Under the pieces are notes generated by a model, which ran no database searches, was not told the DNA's origin, and was given only the letters and a program-made list of their open reading frames with translations. Of a DNA stretch of 64,000 bases, positions 56,211 through 64,000 are shown one piece after another; the first letter of the stretch is position 1, and each line of letters opens with the position of its first letter. Origin of the DNA: Muriicola soli (lineage in GTDB: Bacteria > Bacteroidota > Bacteroidia > Flavobacteriales > Flavobacteriaceae). The stretch is taken from NCBI RefSeq assembly GCF_004139715.1, contig NZ_CP035544.1:1860001-1924000 (forward strand), given 5' to 3'. The translations under genes and the position numbers were made by a program.

Positions 56211-57610
56211 ATGGCGTTAGATCCTAACGATAAACCAAACCAGCCCATTACAAAGTTCGAATCCATGCTCAAGACAGATGATGTCTACTTCTTCGATGCC
56301 GAAGATTTTGAAGACATCATCCATCACTACTTGAACAATGGCAAAATCTCTCTGGCCAAAAAGGCCATCAAGATTGGGCTACAGCAACACCCGGAATCTA
56401 TGGAGCTCAAGTTGCTCGACGTAGAAGTTCTGGTCTTTGAGAACAACCTGGAATTAGCCGAGAAGATCCTCGATAAACTTCAGTTGTACGATAGTACTAA
56501 TGAAGAGATTTACATTCAGCGAGCCAATATCTATTCCAAAAAGGACAACCACGAAGCGGCAGTAGCCCTGCTTCACCAGGCACTGGAACTAACCGCTGAA
56601 AGTTTTGACATCTATGCGCTTCTGGGGATGGAATACCTTTTTATGGACGATTTTGAGAAGGCAAAGATCCATTTTATGAAATGTGTCTCTTTTGACGAAC
56701 AGGATTACTCCTCCCTCTATAACGTAATTTATTGTTTCGAATTCCTGGAAGACTACAACGGTGCCATACAGTACCTCAATGACTACCTTGAGCGCAATCC
56801 CTATTGTCAGGTAGCCTGGCATCAGCTGGGAAAACAGTACTTCACGCTTAAGATGTACGATGAAGCCCTGGCAGCTTTTGATTTTGCCATTATTGCTGAC
56901 GACACTTTTATCGGAGCTTATTTTGAGAAGGGCAAAGTGCTGGAGAAATTGGGGAAATACAATGAGGCCATTGAGAATTACGAAACCACGATTACCATAG
57001 ACGACCCTACTTCTCATGCCTACCTGAGGATCGGTAAGTGCCACGAAAAGCTCAAGAATGACGATCTGGCTAAATTTTACTTCTATCAAACGGTTCATGA
57101 AGATCCGCTTTTGGACAAAGGCTGGCTGGCTATAACCGATTTCTATTACAAAAAGGGCAATAACGAACGAGCACTCTACTACATCAACAAAGCCATCAAT
57201 ATCGATGGGGAAAACGCCAAGTACTGGAAAAAATGTGCCCGAATCCACGCCGCCCTCGAGAATTACGACGAAGCTGATTTTGCCTTCAAGCAAGCAGTAG
57301 ACCTCGGAAATTACGAGCTGGATACCTGGTTGAACTGGGCGGAGGTCGTAACCCAAAACGAAGAGGTTGAAGCCGCAATACAGATCCTCCTTCAAGGACT
57401 TGAGTTTTATCCCGAGGAGGCTGTGATCCTTTACAAAATGGCCGGACTTTACCTTATGGCCAACGACCCGGTTAAGGCACAATACAGGTTCCGAAAGGCC
57501 TTAAAAAAGACTTTGATCAACTCGCAACTTTTAAAGAAGAATTCCCCTCCTTTTTCGATTCCGTGTGGGCGAGAAACATAATCGCCAGTGTACAGAACAC
57601 TTCGGACTAA
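56211..57610 (+). CDS. Tetratricopeptide repeat protein, C-terminus frameshifted
   Basis: As read it stops at 57581 (456 residues); with one A restored in the A6 run 57503-57508 it ends at 57610 (466 residues) with an acidic, Phe-rich C-terminus ending NIIASVQNTSD. It has roughly ten TPR helix pairs across the protein (for example IYSKKDNHEAAVALLHQALEL, GKYNEAIENYETTITIDD, KKGNNERALYYINKAINI). No signal peptide or membrane segment, so cytoplasmic and likely a scaffold. No partner is known. The A AAA AAG sequence at the break is also the classic -1 slippery site, so programmed shifting is a weaker alternative to error. Confidence 0.85.
57503..57508 (+). other. Frameshift site in TPR gene (A6, one base short, slippery A AAA AAG)
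   Basis: TTA AAA AAG ACT gives an unlike C-terminus ending in SIPCGRET. A -1 shift or one added A gives TTA AAA AAA GAC TTT GAT and a further 34 codons that suit the family better. Confidence 0.75.
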
Positions 57611-57616
57611 AAGCGC

Positions 57617-57624
57617 TATTTTTG
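57617..57624 (+). promoter_or_regulatory. -7 promoter element for the first DUF368 gene, TATTTTTG
   Basis: Exact TAnnTTTG match, 13 bases before the ATG at 57638. Confidence 0.55.
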
Positions 57625-57637
57625 CTTTTTTAAAATC

Positions 57638-58555
57638 ATGGGAGACCGCAATTTCTTACAATACCTTATAGTTACCCTCAAGGGGATGGCTATGGGGGCT
57701 GCAGATGTTGTACCCGGGGTCTCCGGAGGTACCATCGCCTTTATTTCAGGGATCTACGAGGAATTGATTACCTCCATTAACCAAATTGGACCGGCAGTAC
57801 TCAAAACTTTACCCAAACAAGGTATTGTAGCCACCTGGAAGGAAGTGAACGGGAATTTCCTTTTATCACTTTTTCTGGGTATTGCGATTAGTGTGATTAC
57901 CCTTGCCCGCCTCATCAGCTGGCTATTGATTAATGAACCTGTTCTTTTGTGGTCCTTTTTCTTCGGCCTGGTTGTGGCCAGCGTAATTTTTGTGGCCAGG
58001 GCCATAGTAAAATGGCGCCCTGCGGTTTTTGCTATACTGCTTGCCGGTGCAGCTATTGCCTACTTTATAACCCAACTCCCTCCTGTAGAAAATACGTCCA
58101 GCCTCCCCTATCTATTCCTTTCGGGAGCCCTTGCTATATGTGCCATGATTCTGCCCGGTATTTCAGGAGCTTTTATCCTTGTTTTACTGGGATCGTACAA
58201 AACCGTACTGGATGCTGTTCACGAGCGAAACGTAATCACTCTGGCTACAGTCTTCGTAGGAGCCATTTTTGGTTTGCTGTCTTTTGCCCGTCTCCTGAAG
58301 TGGATGTTTCAGCACTACAAAGACATCACTTTGGCACTGCTCACAGGCTTTATCATCGGTTCTCTCAATAAAATATGGCCCTGGAAAATCGTCATTGAAA
58401 GTAGGGTCTTCGACGGTAAAAGCATCCCCGTTCTGGAAGAAAATGTCTCTCCTTTTGCATATTCTGGTGAACCTCAACTTCTCTGGGCAATTCTGCTGGC
58501 TATCGCCGGTTTTTCGCTTATTTTTATGCTTGAAAAGCTTGCTGCAAAAAAATAA
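57638..58555 (+). CDS. DUF368 membrane protein, PopT-like undecaprenyl-phosphate translocase (first copy)
   Basis: 305 residues with eight or nine membrane segments. It holds two inverted half-motifs: DVVPGVSGGTIAFISGIYEEL near 22-42 and MILPGISGAFILVLLGSYKTVL in the second half. DUF368 (PopT) has been shown in other bacteria to recycle undecaprenyl phosphate across the membrane. It is 11 bases before a second DUF368 gene, so a tandem pair. Confidence 0.88.
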   Translation: MGDRNFLQYLIVTLKGMAMGAADVVPGVSGGTIAFISGIYEELITSINQIGPAVLKTLPKQGIVATWKEVNGNFLLSLFLGIAISVITLARLISWLLINEPVLLWSFFFGLVVASVIFVARAIVKWRPAVFAILLAGAAIAYFITQLPPVENTSSLPYLFLSGALAICAMILPGISGAFILVLLGSYKTVLDAVHERNVITLATVFVGAIFGLLSFARLLKWMFQHYKDITLALLTGFIIGSLNKIWPWKIVIESRVFDGKSIPVLEENVSPFAYSGEPQLLWAILLAIAGFSLIFMLEKLAAKK

Positions 58556-58566
58556 AGCAATCTATC

Positions 58567-59583
58567 ATGCATCAGCCCAGATCTTTTATTGATAAAGTAT
58601 TCCTTCTCATCAAGGGACTGGCCATGGGTACGGCCAACAAGGTCCCCGGAGTTTCCGGAGGCATCGTGGCTTTTGTAGCGGGGTTTTATGAGGAATTTAT
58701 CTACTCCCTGCAGAAGATCAATCTCAAAGCCTTTAAACTGCTTTTCAACGGCAGATTCAAGAGCTTTTACCGCTATATTAACGGGCAATTTCTAACCCTC
58801 CTCATCTTTGGGATGCTGGTGAGTTATTTCAGTGTTTCCAAGTTGCTCGATTACTTTCTGGAACACAATGAACTCTATGTCTGGGCTACCTTTTTTGGGA
58901 TGATCATTGGGTCGATTTACTTTATCTCCAAGGATTTTGAACACTGGAACAGGAAAACCATCATCGCAGGGATCATAGGCTTACTGGCGGGTATTTCTAT
59001 CAGTTTCCTGAGTCCGGCCAGGGAAAATGACAACTTGCTGTTTATTTTTCTCTGTGGGATCATCAGTGTATCGGGGATGACGTTACCGGGTTTATCGGGC
59101 TCCTTTATTCTGATCTTGCTTGGAAATTACGTTTTGCTACTGGTCGATTCTGTAAATGCGCTTTACGATACCATAGCCGAAGTTGTACAAGGCGATTTTG
59201 GATTTACTTCCAATCAGGAGCGATTAGACACCCTGAAAATCCTGGCGGTCTTTACCCTGGGATCGGCCACCGGCCTTGTGACCCTTTCGCATCTTTTAGG
59301 GTACGTCTTAAAGCATTTCAGGCATATAACCACTGCAGTGATCATCGGTTTTATCACCGGTAGTCTGGGCGTAGTCTGGCCCTGGAAAAGAACTATATTT
59401 GTTAAGGATGCCCTGGGAAATGTGCTCAGCGACAGCAACGGCGATCCCATCATTAGAAATTACGAGCGATATCTGCCCGATCTAAACAACCCAGATACAT
59501 GGTGGGCCGTAGTTTTTGTCGTCCTGGGTATAGTCATCCTCATGGCTCTTGAATGGTATGGAAAAAACAGAAAAAAAACATAG
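58567..59583 (+). CDS. DUF368 membrane protein, PopT-like (second copy)
   Basis: 338 residues. Same double motif: NKVPGVSGGIVAFVAGFYEEF and SGMTLPGLSGSFILILLGNY. It differs from its neighbour by an insert of about 30 residues, rich in acidic residues, in the second half (VVQGDFGFTSNQERLDTLK). The two copies are clearly diverged, so this is an old duplication. It overlaps the aroE start by 26 bases. Whether both move the same lipid is open. Confidence 0.87.
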   Translation: MHQPRSFIDKVFLLIKGLAMGTANKVPGVSGGIVAFVAGFYEEFIYSLQKINLKAFKLLFNGRFKSFYRYINGQFLTLLIFGMLVSYFSVSKLLDYFLEHNELYVWATFFGMIIGSIYFISKDFEHWNRKTIIAGIIGLLAGISISFLSPARENDNLLFIFLCGIISVSGMTLPGLSGSFILILLGNYVLLLVDSVNALYDTIAEVVQGDFGFTSNQERLDTLKILAVFTLGSATGLVTLSHLLGYVLKHFRHITTAVIIGFITGSLGVVWPWKRTIFVKDALGNVLSDSNGDPIIRNYERYLPDLNNPDTWWAVVFVVLGIVILMALEWYGKNRKKT

Positions 59584-60310
59584 ATACGGCCTTCTGGGAA
59601 GAGACATTTCCTATTCCTTTTCCAAAGGATATTTCACAGATTTTTTTAAAAAGGAGGGTCTTTTGCATTGTTCGTATGAGAATTTCGACCTGCGCGATAT
59701 TACTGATCTAGAAACACTCTTAAAGGAAGAGCAGGACCTGCGTGGCCTAAACGTAACCATCCCTTACAAACAGGATATTTTACCCTATCTCCATCGGATC
59801 GACCCAGAAGCTTCGGAAATTGGGGCGGTGAATACAGTAAAATTTACCAAAACCGGACTCGAAGGCTACAATACAGACGCCTATGGCTTTCAAGAATCCA
59901 TAAAACCCTTGCTCACCAATAGCAGCCATAAACACGCCCTGATCCTGGGCACCGGAGGGGCTTCACTGGCCATAGCATACAGCCTGCAAAAAATGGGAAT
60001 ACAGTTTGTAAAAGTATCCCGTAATCCCGGCGAAGGTCAGTGGTCATACCAGGACCTGAGCAAAGAAGAGATCGAAAAACATACACTCATTATAAACTGT
60101 ACTCCTTTGGGAACCTTTCCCAGGATTGAAGAAAAACCAGATATCCCCTACAATTATATAGGTCCTGAGCACATACTTTACGACCTGGTCTACAACCCGG
60201 ATAAAACGGCATTTCTGCTGGCCGGGGAAAAACAGGGTGCAGCCATCTGTAATGGCTCCTCTATGCTTAAATTCCAGGCAGATAGGTCTTGGCAGATCTG
60301 GCAAAACTGA
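59558..60310 (+). CDS. aroE: Shikimate dehydrogenase
   Basis: 250 residues from ATG at 59558; a TTG nine bases earlier is less likely. It reduces 3-dehydroshikimate with NADPH in aromatic amino acid synthesis. GRDISYSFSKGYF holds the Ser pair for substrate, NVTIPYKQDI the catalytic Lys, and YNTDAYGF the Asp. The Rossmann segment LGTGGASLAIAYSL follows. It overlaps the second DUF368 gene by 26 bases, so the three form one operon. Confidence 0.93.
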   Translation: MEKTEKKHRYGLLGRDISYSFSKGYFTDFFKKEGLLHCSYENFDLRDITDLETLLKEEQDLRGLNVTIPYKQDILPYLHRIDPEASEIGAVNTVKFTKTGLEGYNTDAYGFQESIKPLLTNSSHKHALILGTGGASLAIAYSLQKMGIQFVKVSRNPGEGQWSYQDLSKEEIEKHTLIINCTPLGTFPRIEEKPDIPYNYIGPEHILYDLVYNPDKTAFLLAGEKQGAAICNGSSMLKFQADRSWQIWQN

Positions 60311-60370
60311 GATCCCGGCATATTTAAAATTAAAAATCGACAGTTTTCCACTTCCAAAAAGATGAAGGAT

Positions 60371-60378
60371 TACCTTTG
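60371..60378 (+). promoter_or_regulatory. -7 promoter element for the DUF349 gene, TACCTTTG
   Basis: Exact TAnnTTTG match, 68 bases before the ATG at 60447. Confidence 0.5.
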
Positions 60379-60446
60379 TCGTCTGTAGGGTTGTTAGTAT
60401 CTTACAAAGGGATTATATCCCGCAGGAGCAATAAATCCAAAGAATC

Positions 60447-62663
60447 ATGTTGGAAGAGAAAGAAGAGAAACTGCAAACTGATGCAGGGGGAAAGAATACA
60501 TCGGAGACTACTGAGGAAGTAAAGGCCACAGAGAAAACTTCCGGCACGGCCACAGAGAAAAAAGCTGTAAAAAAGGCCAAATCCAAAAGCGCTGCTACCA
60601 AGGAGAAAAAGCCCACGGCCAAGGCAGAGAAAAAGGAAAAAGGGCCCGAGAAAAAAGAAGAGGCAGCCATAGCGGAAAAACCGGCAAAAAAAGTAAAACC
60701 TAAAAGCACTGCCCCAAAAGTCGAGACGCCAGCAGCCAAGGCTAAAGAAGAGGAAAGTGAGCCTGAAAAGAAGGAAGAAGTAGCCCAGGAGGAAAAGGTG
60801 GCAAAGAAATCGGAAGAGGAGGAAGTTATTGACGAAATAGACGAGACCAATGCCGAGGATGCCGAAGACGAGGAAAACCACCGAAGGCACCATATTCCCA
60901 TGCAGGACTACCATTCCATGTCTATGGAAAACCTCGTGGGAGAACTGCAACGTCTGATTCGTACAGAGAAAGTACAAGCCATAAAAAATCACGTCGATGC
61001 CATTAAATCGGAATTCGAGCTGAAATTCCAGGAATTCCTTGAAGAGAAAAAGGAAGAATTTGTCAGCAATGGCGGTAATGAAATAGATTTTAGATACAAT
61101 TCTGTCGCCAAAAGGCAGTTTAACGAAGTCTATTCTGACTATAGGGAAAAACGCAATGCCTACTACCGTAACCTGGAGCATTCGCTGAAATCGAACCTGG
61201 AAAAAAGGCTGCAAATCATAGAGGAGCTCAAAGCATTGGTGAATGTTGAAGAGGATATCAATACCACTTATAAAAATTTTAAAGACCTGCAGGAACAATG
61301 GCGGCATGCAGGCTCTATTCCACGCAACCAATACAACGATGTCTGGCGTACTTATCACCACCACGTAGAGATCTTTTACGACTTTCTCCATCTGAACAGG
61401 GAATTGCGTGATCTCGACTTTAAGTACAATCTGGAGGAGAAGGAAAAACTGGTGAAAAGAGCCGAAGCCCTGGCAGATGAAACCGATTTAAACAAGGCTT
61501 TCCGGGAATTACAGACCCTTCATAAGATCTGGAAAGAAGATATAGGTCCGGTAGACAAGGAGCACCGTGAGGCCATCTGGGAGCGATTCAGCAATGCAAC
61601 CAAAGCCATGCATCAGCGCAGGCAGGAGCATTTTAAGGAGCTGGAAAAGAGCTTTGAAGGCAATCTCGAAAAGAAAAACGAAATTATTGAGGCCATCGCT
61701 GCCCTGAGCGAAAACGTTGCCAGTGACCACAAAGGCCTGCAAAAACAGATCAGGGAACTGGAAGCCCTGCGTTCTGCCTTCTTTGCGGCGGGAAAAGTAC
61801 CACAGAAGGTGAATGAAGACACCTGGAACCGATTTAAAGGGGCTGTAAGGGGCTTTAACCGAAAAAAGAACCTCTTTTACAAGAATTTGAAAAAAGAGCA
61901 ACAAATCAACCTGGAAAAGAAAAGGGAATTAGTAAAACTGGCCGTTTCCCTTAAAGATTCAGAAGAATGGAATGAGGTGACGCCTCAGATGAAGAAGATA
62001 CAGCAAGACTGGAAGAAGATCGGGCATGTTCCCCGGAAATATTCAGACAAGCTGTGGAAGGAGTTTAAAGCGGCTTGCAACCACTACTTCGACCGGATGC
62101 ATGCCGGCAAGAATAAAGCAAGCGGACAGGAGACAGAGAATCTGGAGCTAAAAAAGGCATGCCTGGATAAATTACAGGCTTTTAGCCCCGGTAAATCGAG
62201 AGAGGATGACCTGGCTACCCTAAAAGCAATGATCGCAGAATGGAGAGCCATAGGCAGGGTACCGTTTAACAAAAAAAGTATTAACGGAAAATTCAATAAG
62301 ATCCTGGACGGAATCTTCAAAAAAATGGGGATTTCACAACAGGAATCCGAATTGTTGAAATACGGTAATAAATTAAAGCAACTGGCCTCTACAGAGGACG
62401 ACTATGCCCTGCAAAAAGAAAGGAGCTTTATCAAAAGGAAAATAGACGAGGGCAAGAGCGAGATCAATCAGTTGGAAAACAATCTTCAGTTCTTTTCCAA
62501 TGCCTCAGAGGACAATCCGTTGGTAAAGGAGGTAGTGGATAAGATCAACAGGCAAAAGGAAGCACTAAAAACCTGGAAGGCCAAACTGAAGAAGATCAAT
62601 ATTCTTCAACACACTCTTTTAAAGGAGGAAGAAGAATCTTCAGAAACCGAAACAGAGACTTAA
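60447..62663 (+). CDS. DUF349 coiled-coil protein with charged Lys/Ala/Glu N-terminal region
   Basis: 738 residues. The first 150 are low-complexity, rich in Lys, Glu, Ala and Thr (repeats of the KAKSK, EKKEE, APKVE kind). Residues 155-650 contain about five DUF349 helical units, each with a W-k-x-h-G-pattern core such as EQWRHAGSIPRNQYNDVW, KIWKEDIGPVDKEHREAIW and QDWKKIGHVPRKYSDKLW. The C-terminus is a coiled coil ending in an acidic tail. DUF349 proteins are widespread in flavobacteria; biochemical role unknown. Not likely to be membrane bound. The acidic end stops 11 bases before the STAS-like gene. Confidence 0.85.
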   Translation: MLEEKEEKLQTDAGGKNTSETTEEVKATEKTSGTATEKKAVKKAKSKSAATKEKKPTAKAEKKEKGPEKKEEAAIAEKPAKKVKPKSTAPKVETPAAKAKEEESEPEKKEEVAQEEKVAKKSEEEEVIDEIDETNAEDAEDEENHRRHHIPMQDYHSMSMENLVGELQRLIRTEKVQAIKNHVDAIKSEFELKFQEFLEEKKEEFVSNGGNEIDFRYNSVAKRQFNEVYSDYREKRNAYYRNLEHSLKSNLEKRLQIIEELKALVNVEEDINTTYKNFKDLQEQWRHAGSIPRNQYNDVWRTYHHHVEIFYDFLHLNRELRDLDFKYNLEEKEKLVKRAEALADETDLNKAFRELQTLHKIWKEDIGPVDKEHREAIWERFSNATKAMHQRRQEHFKELEKSFEGNLEKKNEIIEAIAALSENVASDHKGLQKQIRELEALRSAFFAAGKVPQKVNEDTWNRFKGAVRGFNRKKNLFYKNLKKEQQINLEKKRELVKLAVSLKDSEEWNEVTPQMKKIQQDWKKIGHVPRKYSDKLWKEFKAACNHYFDRMHAGKNKASGQETENLELKKACLDKLQAFSPGKSREDDLATLKAMIAEWRAIGRVPFNKKSINGKFNKILDGIFKKMGISQQESELLKYGNKLKQLASTEDDYALQKERSFIKRKIDEGKSEINQLENNLQFFSNASEDNPLVKEVVDKINRQKEALKTWKAKLKKINILQHTLLKEEEESSETETET

Positions 62664-62674
62664 GAGCATGACCA

Positions 62675-63019
62675 ATGGAATATTCCGGTAGCCTTAAAAA
62701 AGAGTATTGGTACATAAAGGTCACGGGTACATTCAACATTAAAGAGGTTGAAGGCCTCTTAGAAGCTGTTTCAGAGCCAAAACACCCTAAGGTATTGATT
62801 AACTTCCTGGAGCTCCAAGAAACTAACCTGAGTTACAGAGTTCGCTATAATCTTGTATTGAAGGCACAAGAATTGCTGAATAAGGAAATGACTTATGCAA
62901 TGATCTGGCCAAAGAAGGATATTAATTACTTCTGGTTGAACAACTCGCTGAAGTTTGGACTAAGAGTGAATATTTTTCCTTCAATGTCAGCAGGTAAGAA
63001 ATGGTTACTAAAGGCTTAA
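62675..63019 (+). CDS. Small STAS-like hypothetical protein
   Basis: 114 residues. Alternating strands and helices with YIKVTGTFNIKEVEGLLEAV and KVLINFLELQETNLSYRVRYNLV are the outline of STAS/SpoIIAA-like domains, but the phosphoacceptor-type Asp/Ser position is not clear. Function unknown; if STAS-like it may bind a partner protein. It follows DUF349 by 11 bases and is likely co-transcribed. Its stop shares TTAA with the stop of the convergent small secreted protein gene. Confidence 0.65.
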   Translation: MEYSGSLKKEYWYIKVTGTFNIKEVEGLLEAVSEPKHPKVLINFLELQETNLSYRVRYNLVLKAQELLNKEMTYAMIWPKKDINYFWLNNSLKFGLRVNIFPSMSAGKKWLLKA

Positions 63020-63234
63020 GCCAATTTAGCGGTGTTCTTAGTAGTCTTAAAAGACAACTCTTTTTTCACACGGCTATTCTTAAAGCGGTAAAGACGAGCA
63101 ACACTGTTCTCTTTAGCAGTTTCAGTAACGATCTCTTTTGTGGTAGTTTCTACTTTTACTTCGGTAGTGTTTTCCTGGGCCTGAGCAGCGAGGCCGATAA
63201 AGAGAACAAAGATTAAAGTTACGATAGCTTTCAT
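63016..63234 (-). CDS. Small secreted basic protein
   Basis: 72 residues. Signal peptide of about 20 residues ends in AAQAQ. The mature part is Thr/Val/Glu-rich (repeats of the TEVKVETTTKE type) and then a basic Lys/Arg/Phe end. I know similar short secreted proteins from flavobacteria but no function. The stop codon overlaps that of the convergent STAS-like gene by three bases. The upstream gap 63235-63447 holds no gene that I can support. Confidence 0.72.
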   Translation of the reverse strand: MKAIVTLIFVLFIGLAAQAQENTTEVKVETTTKEIVTETAKENSVARLYRFKNSRVKKELSFKTTKNTAKLA

Positions 63235-63439
63235 GTTGTGCGTTTTATATAATAAAAACGCTATGAGCGGGGGTTTAACAGGGTGTCGTTCGCTGAAAAA
63301 CCCTTATTTTTCGGTATCTGACAAGAACTTGGGTAAAGTGCAAAAAATCATCGGTGAACGTAATAAAGCCCTATAACCGCTTACCGAATAAAAGGGGTGA
63401 TCATCGATAGATTCACCTATAAAAGAAGGTAGATTATAT

Positions 63440-63447
63440 TAATTTTG
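63440..63447 (+). promoter_or_regulatory. -7 promoter element directly against a start codon, TAATTTTG
   Basis: Exact TAnnTTTG match immediately before ATG at 63448, with a second in-frame ATG at 63454. The nearer start could not lie in a usual transcript, which makes 63454 the better choice. Confidence 0.45.
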
Positions 63448-63453
63448 ATGGAA

Positions 63454-63846
63454 ATGAAATTCTATTTCTCCCGAAAATACTTACGCAGAAACCTGATCTT
63501 TTGTGTCCCCTTCTTTCTTATCCTAGGTTTTCAATTGTTCTCTGGCAGACTAAGTAGCGATTCCCTGCTATTTCTATTAGCTGCTTTGGTGCCTTTAATG
63601 GCCTATTTTTTATGGCGTAAATATCCCTTTGCGATAATTGAGGGGGATGTACTTTCAAAAAATCCGATAGTTCCTAAAAGGATCAACTTGAAAGAAGTTC
63701 TCCATATCGAAAAATACGCGGGAAATTATATTTTCAGGAGCGCAAATGACAAACTGACCTTAGATACCGCAATTATCTGCCCTGCAGACCTCCTTGCCCT
63801 CAATGCTGAATTGCACAGAAGGTCTATGGTTTTTTCTGAAGTATAA
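63454..63846 (+). CDS. Small membrane protein with PH-like C-terminus
   Basis: 130 residues from ATG at 63454. Two membrane helices (about 11-28 and 35-52) are followed by a short linker and a beta-rich soluble part with IIEGDVLSKNPIVPKRINLKEVLHIEKYA. The layout of two helices plus a beta domain resembles bacterial PH-type membrane proteins, with low certainty. Function unknown. Confidence 0.6.
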   Translation: MKFYFSRKYLRRNLIFCVPFFLILGFQLFSGRLSSDSLLFLLAALVPLMAYFLWRKYPFAIIEGDVLSKNPIVPKRINLKEVLHIEKYAGNYIFRSANDKLTLDTAIICPADLLALNAELHRRSMVFSEV

Positions 63847-63931
63847 CCAAGGTCAAAAATACATTTAGGCCCTTTAGTATGCCCAAAGATTTATTACATT
63901 AGATAGGTAGTAATCAAAGCCCGACCGAATC

Positions 63932-64000
63932 ATGAAAAACAGCATTTCCTTCTTTCTCTTTTTCCTCACCGCACTTGGAATTGCCCAGTCACCCGTTCCG
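63932..64000 (+). CDS. Start of a secreted protein, cut by the window edge
   Basis: 23 codons from ATG at 63932 to the window end. A basic start, a hydrophobic core SFFLFFLTALG and an IAQ-type end form a complete signal peptide; only a few mature residues are present, so the product cannot be identified. Confidence 0.5.
   Translation, partial: MKNSISFFLFFLTALGIAQSPVP

Noticed and set aside
60402-61391. A long open frame of 329 codons on the minus strand
   Set aside because: It is the mirror of the Lys/Glu-rich DUF349 gene and gives a Phe/Leu/Ser-rich string with no family likeness. The plus-strand reading has clear repeats and a promoter.
1-64000. CRISPR array, prophage, insertion sequence or tRNA genes
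   Set aside because: I read for evenly spaced short DNA repeats, transposase motifs, phage structural genes and tRNA-like cloverleaves and found none that I could support.

Overview
This window is chromosomal DNA from a member of the Bacteroidota, most likely a marine, gliding-lineage Flavobacteriaceae. The signs are a SprB-repeat adhesin, the gliding lipoprotein GldI, many lipoproteins with short lipoboxes, lineage-typical families (DUF5683, DUF3810, DUF6122, DUF349, long LepB) and promoters of the Bacteroidota form TAnnTTTG. I cannot name the genus. Genes are densely packed on both strands. I see no tRNA, rRNA, insertion sequence, prophage, CRISPR array or plasmid gene, and no gene-free stretch over 300 bases.

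Layout. 1-3313 (-): 5' part of a giant SprB-repeat surface protein that runs off the left edge and carries a one-base frameshift. 3446-4567 (+): lipoprotein PQQ-type sugar dehydrogenase. 4588-12283: peptidoglycan-recycling and amino-sugar locus, with murQ and a DeoR regulator on one strand, and a NagB-deacetylase fusion, AmpG-like transporter, GH3 hexosaminidase and anmK on the other. 12302-20516: propionyl-CoA carboxylase (three subunits, -) and methylmalonyl-CoA mutase (mutA, mutB, +), with udk and ftsB ahead of mutA. 20649-26376 (+): parA-parB-DUF5683-dapB-lepB-wbqC-DUF6122. 26351-32498 (-): TPR protein, ribH, small membrane protein, mutL, two rhomboids and a membrane-anchored EEP-family enzyme, apparently one operon. 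32612-34407 (+): recF, a lipoprotein, and a DciA-like DUF721 gene. 34472-35976 (-): ndk and a PhoD-like lipoprotein. 36105-38791 (+): DHH phosphoesterase, gldI and a cyclophilin-FKBP fusion, ending in a clear terminator. 38820-46639: pepD, DUF3810, two exported amidohydrolase-like proteins and a DUF6503-like lipoprotein. 46713-57610 (+): TrmH-family methyltransferase, M48 protease, RelA/SpoT, Fur, PurA, an OstA-SPOR fusion, a class III aminotransferase and a TPR protein. 57638-63234: two DUF368 proteins, aroE, a DUF349 protein, a small STAS-like protein and a convergent small secreted protein. 63454-64000: a small membrane protein and the start of a secreted protein.

How genes work together. 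The recycling locus could take imported muropeptide sugars through GlcNAc release, anhMurNAc phosphorylation and lactyl-ether cleavage to GlcNAc-6-P. No nagA is present, and the deacetylase-like half of the NagB fusion is a candidate to fill that step. The carboxylase and mutase genes form the propionyl-CoA to succinyl-CoA route.

A notable cross-cutting feature is five one-base losses in short homopolymers (1678-1681, 28001-28006, 55768-55771, 56032-56037, 57503-57508) that split four otherwise ordinary genes. Restoring one base at each gives full-length products. This looks like consensus sequencing error more than decay, but the sequence alone cannot settle it.
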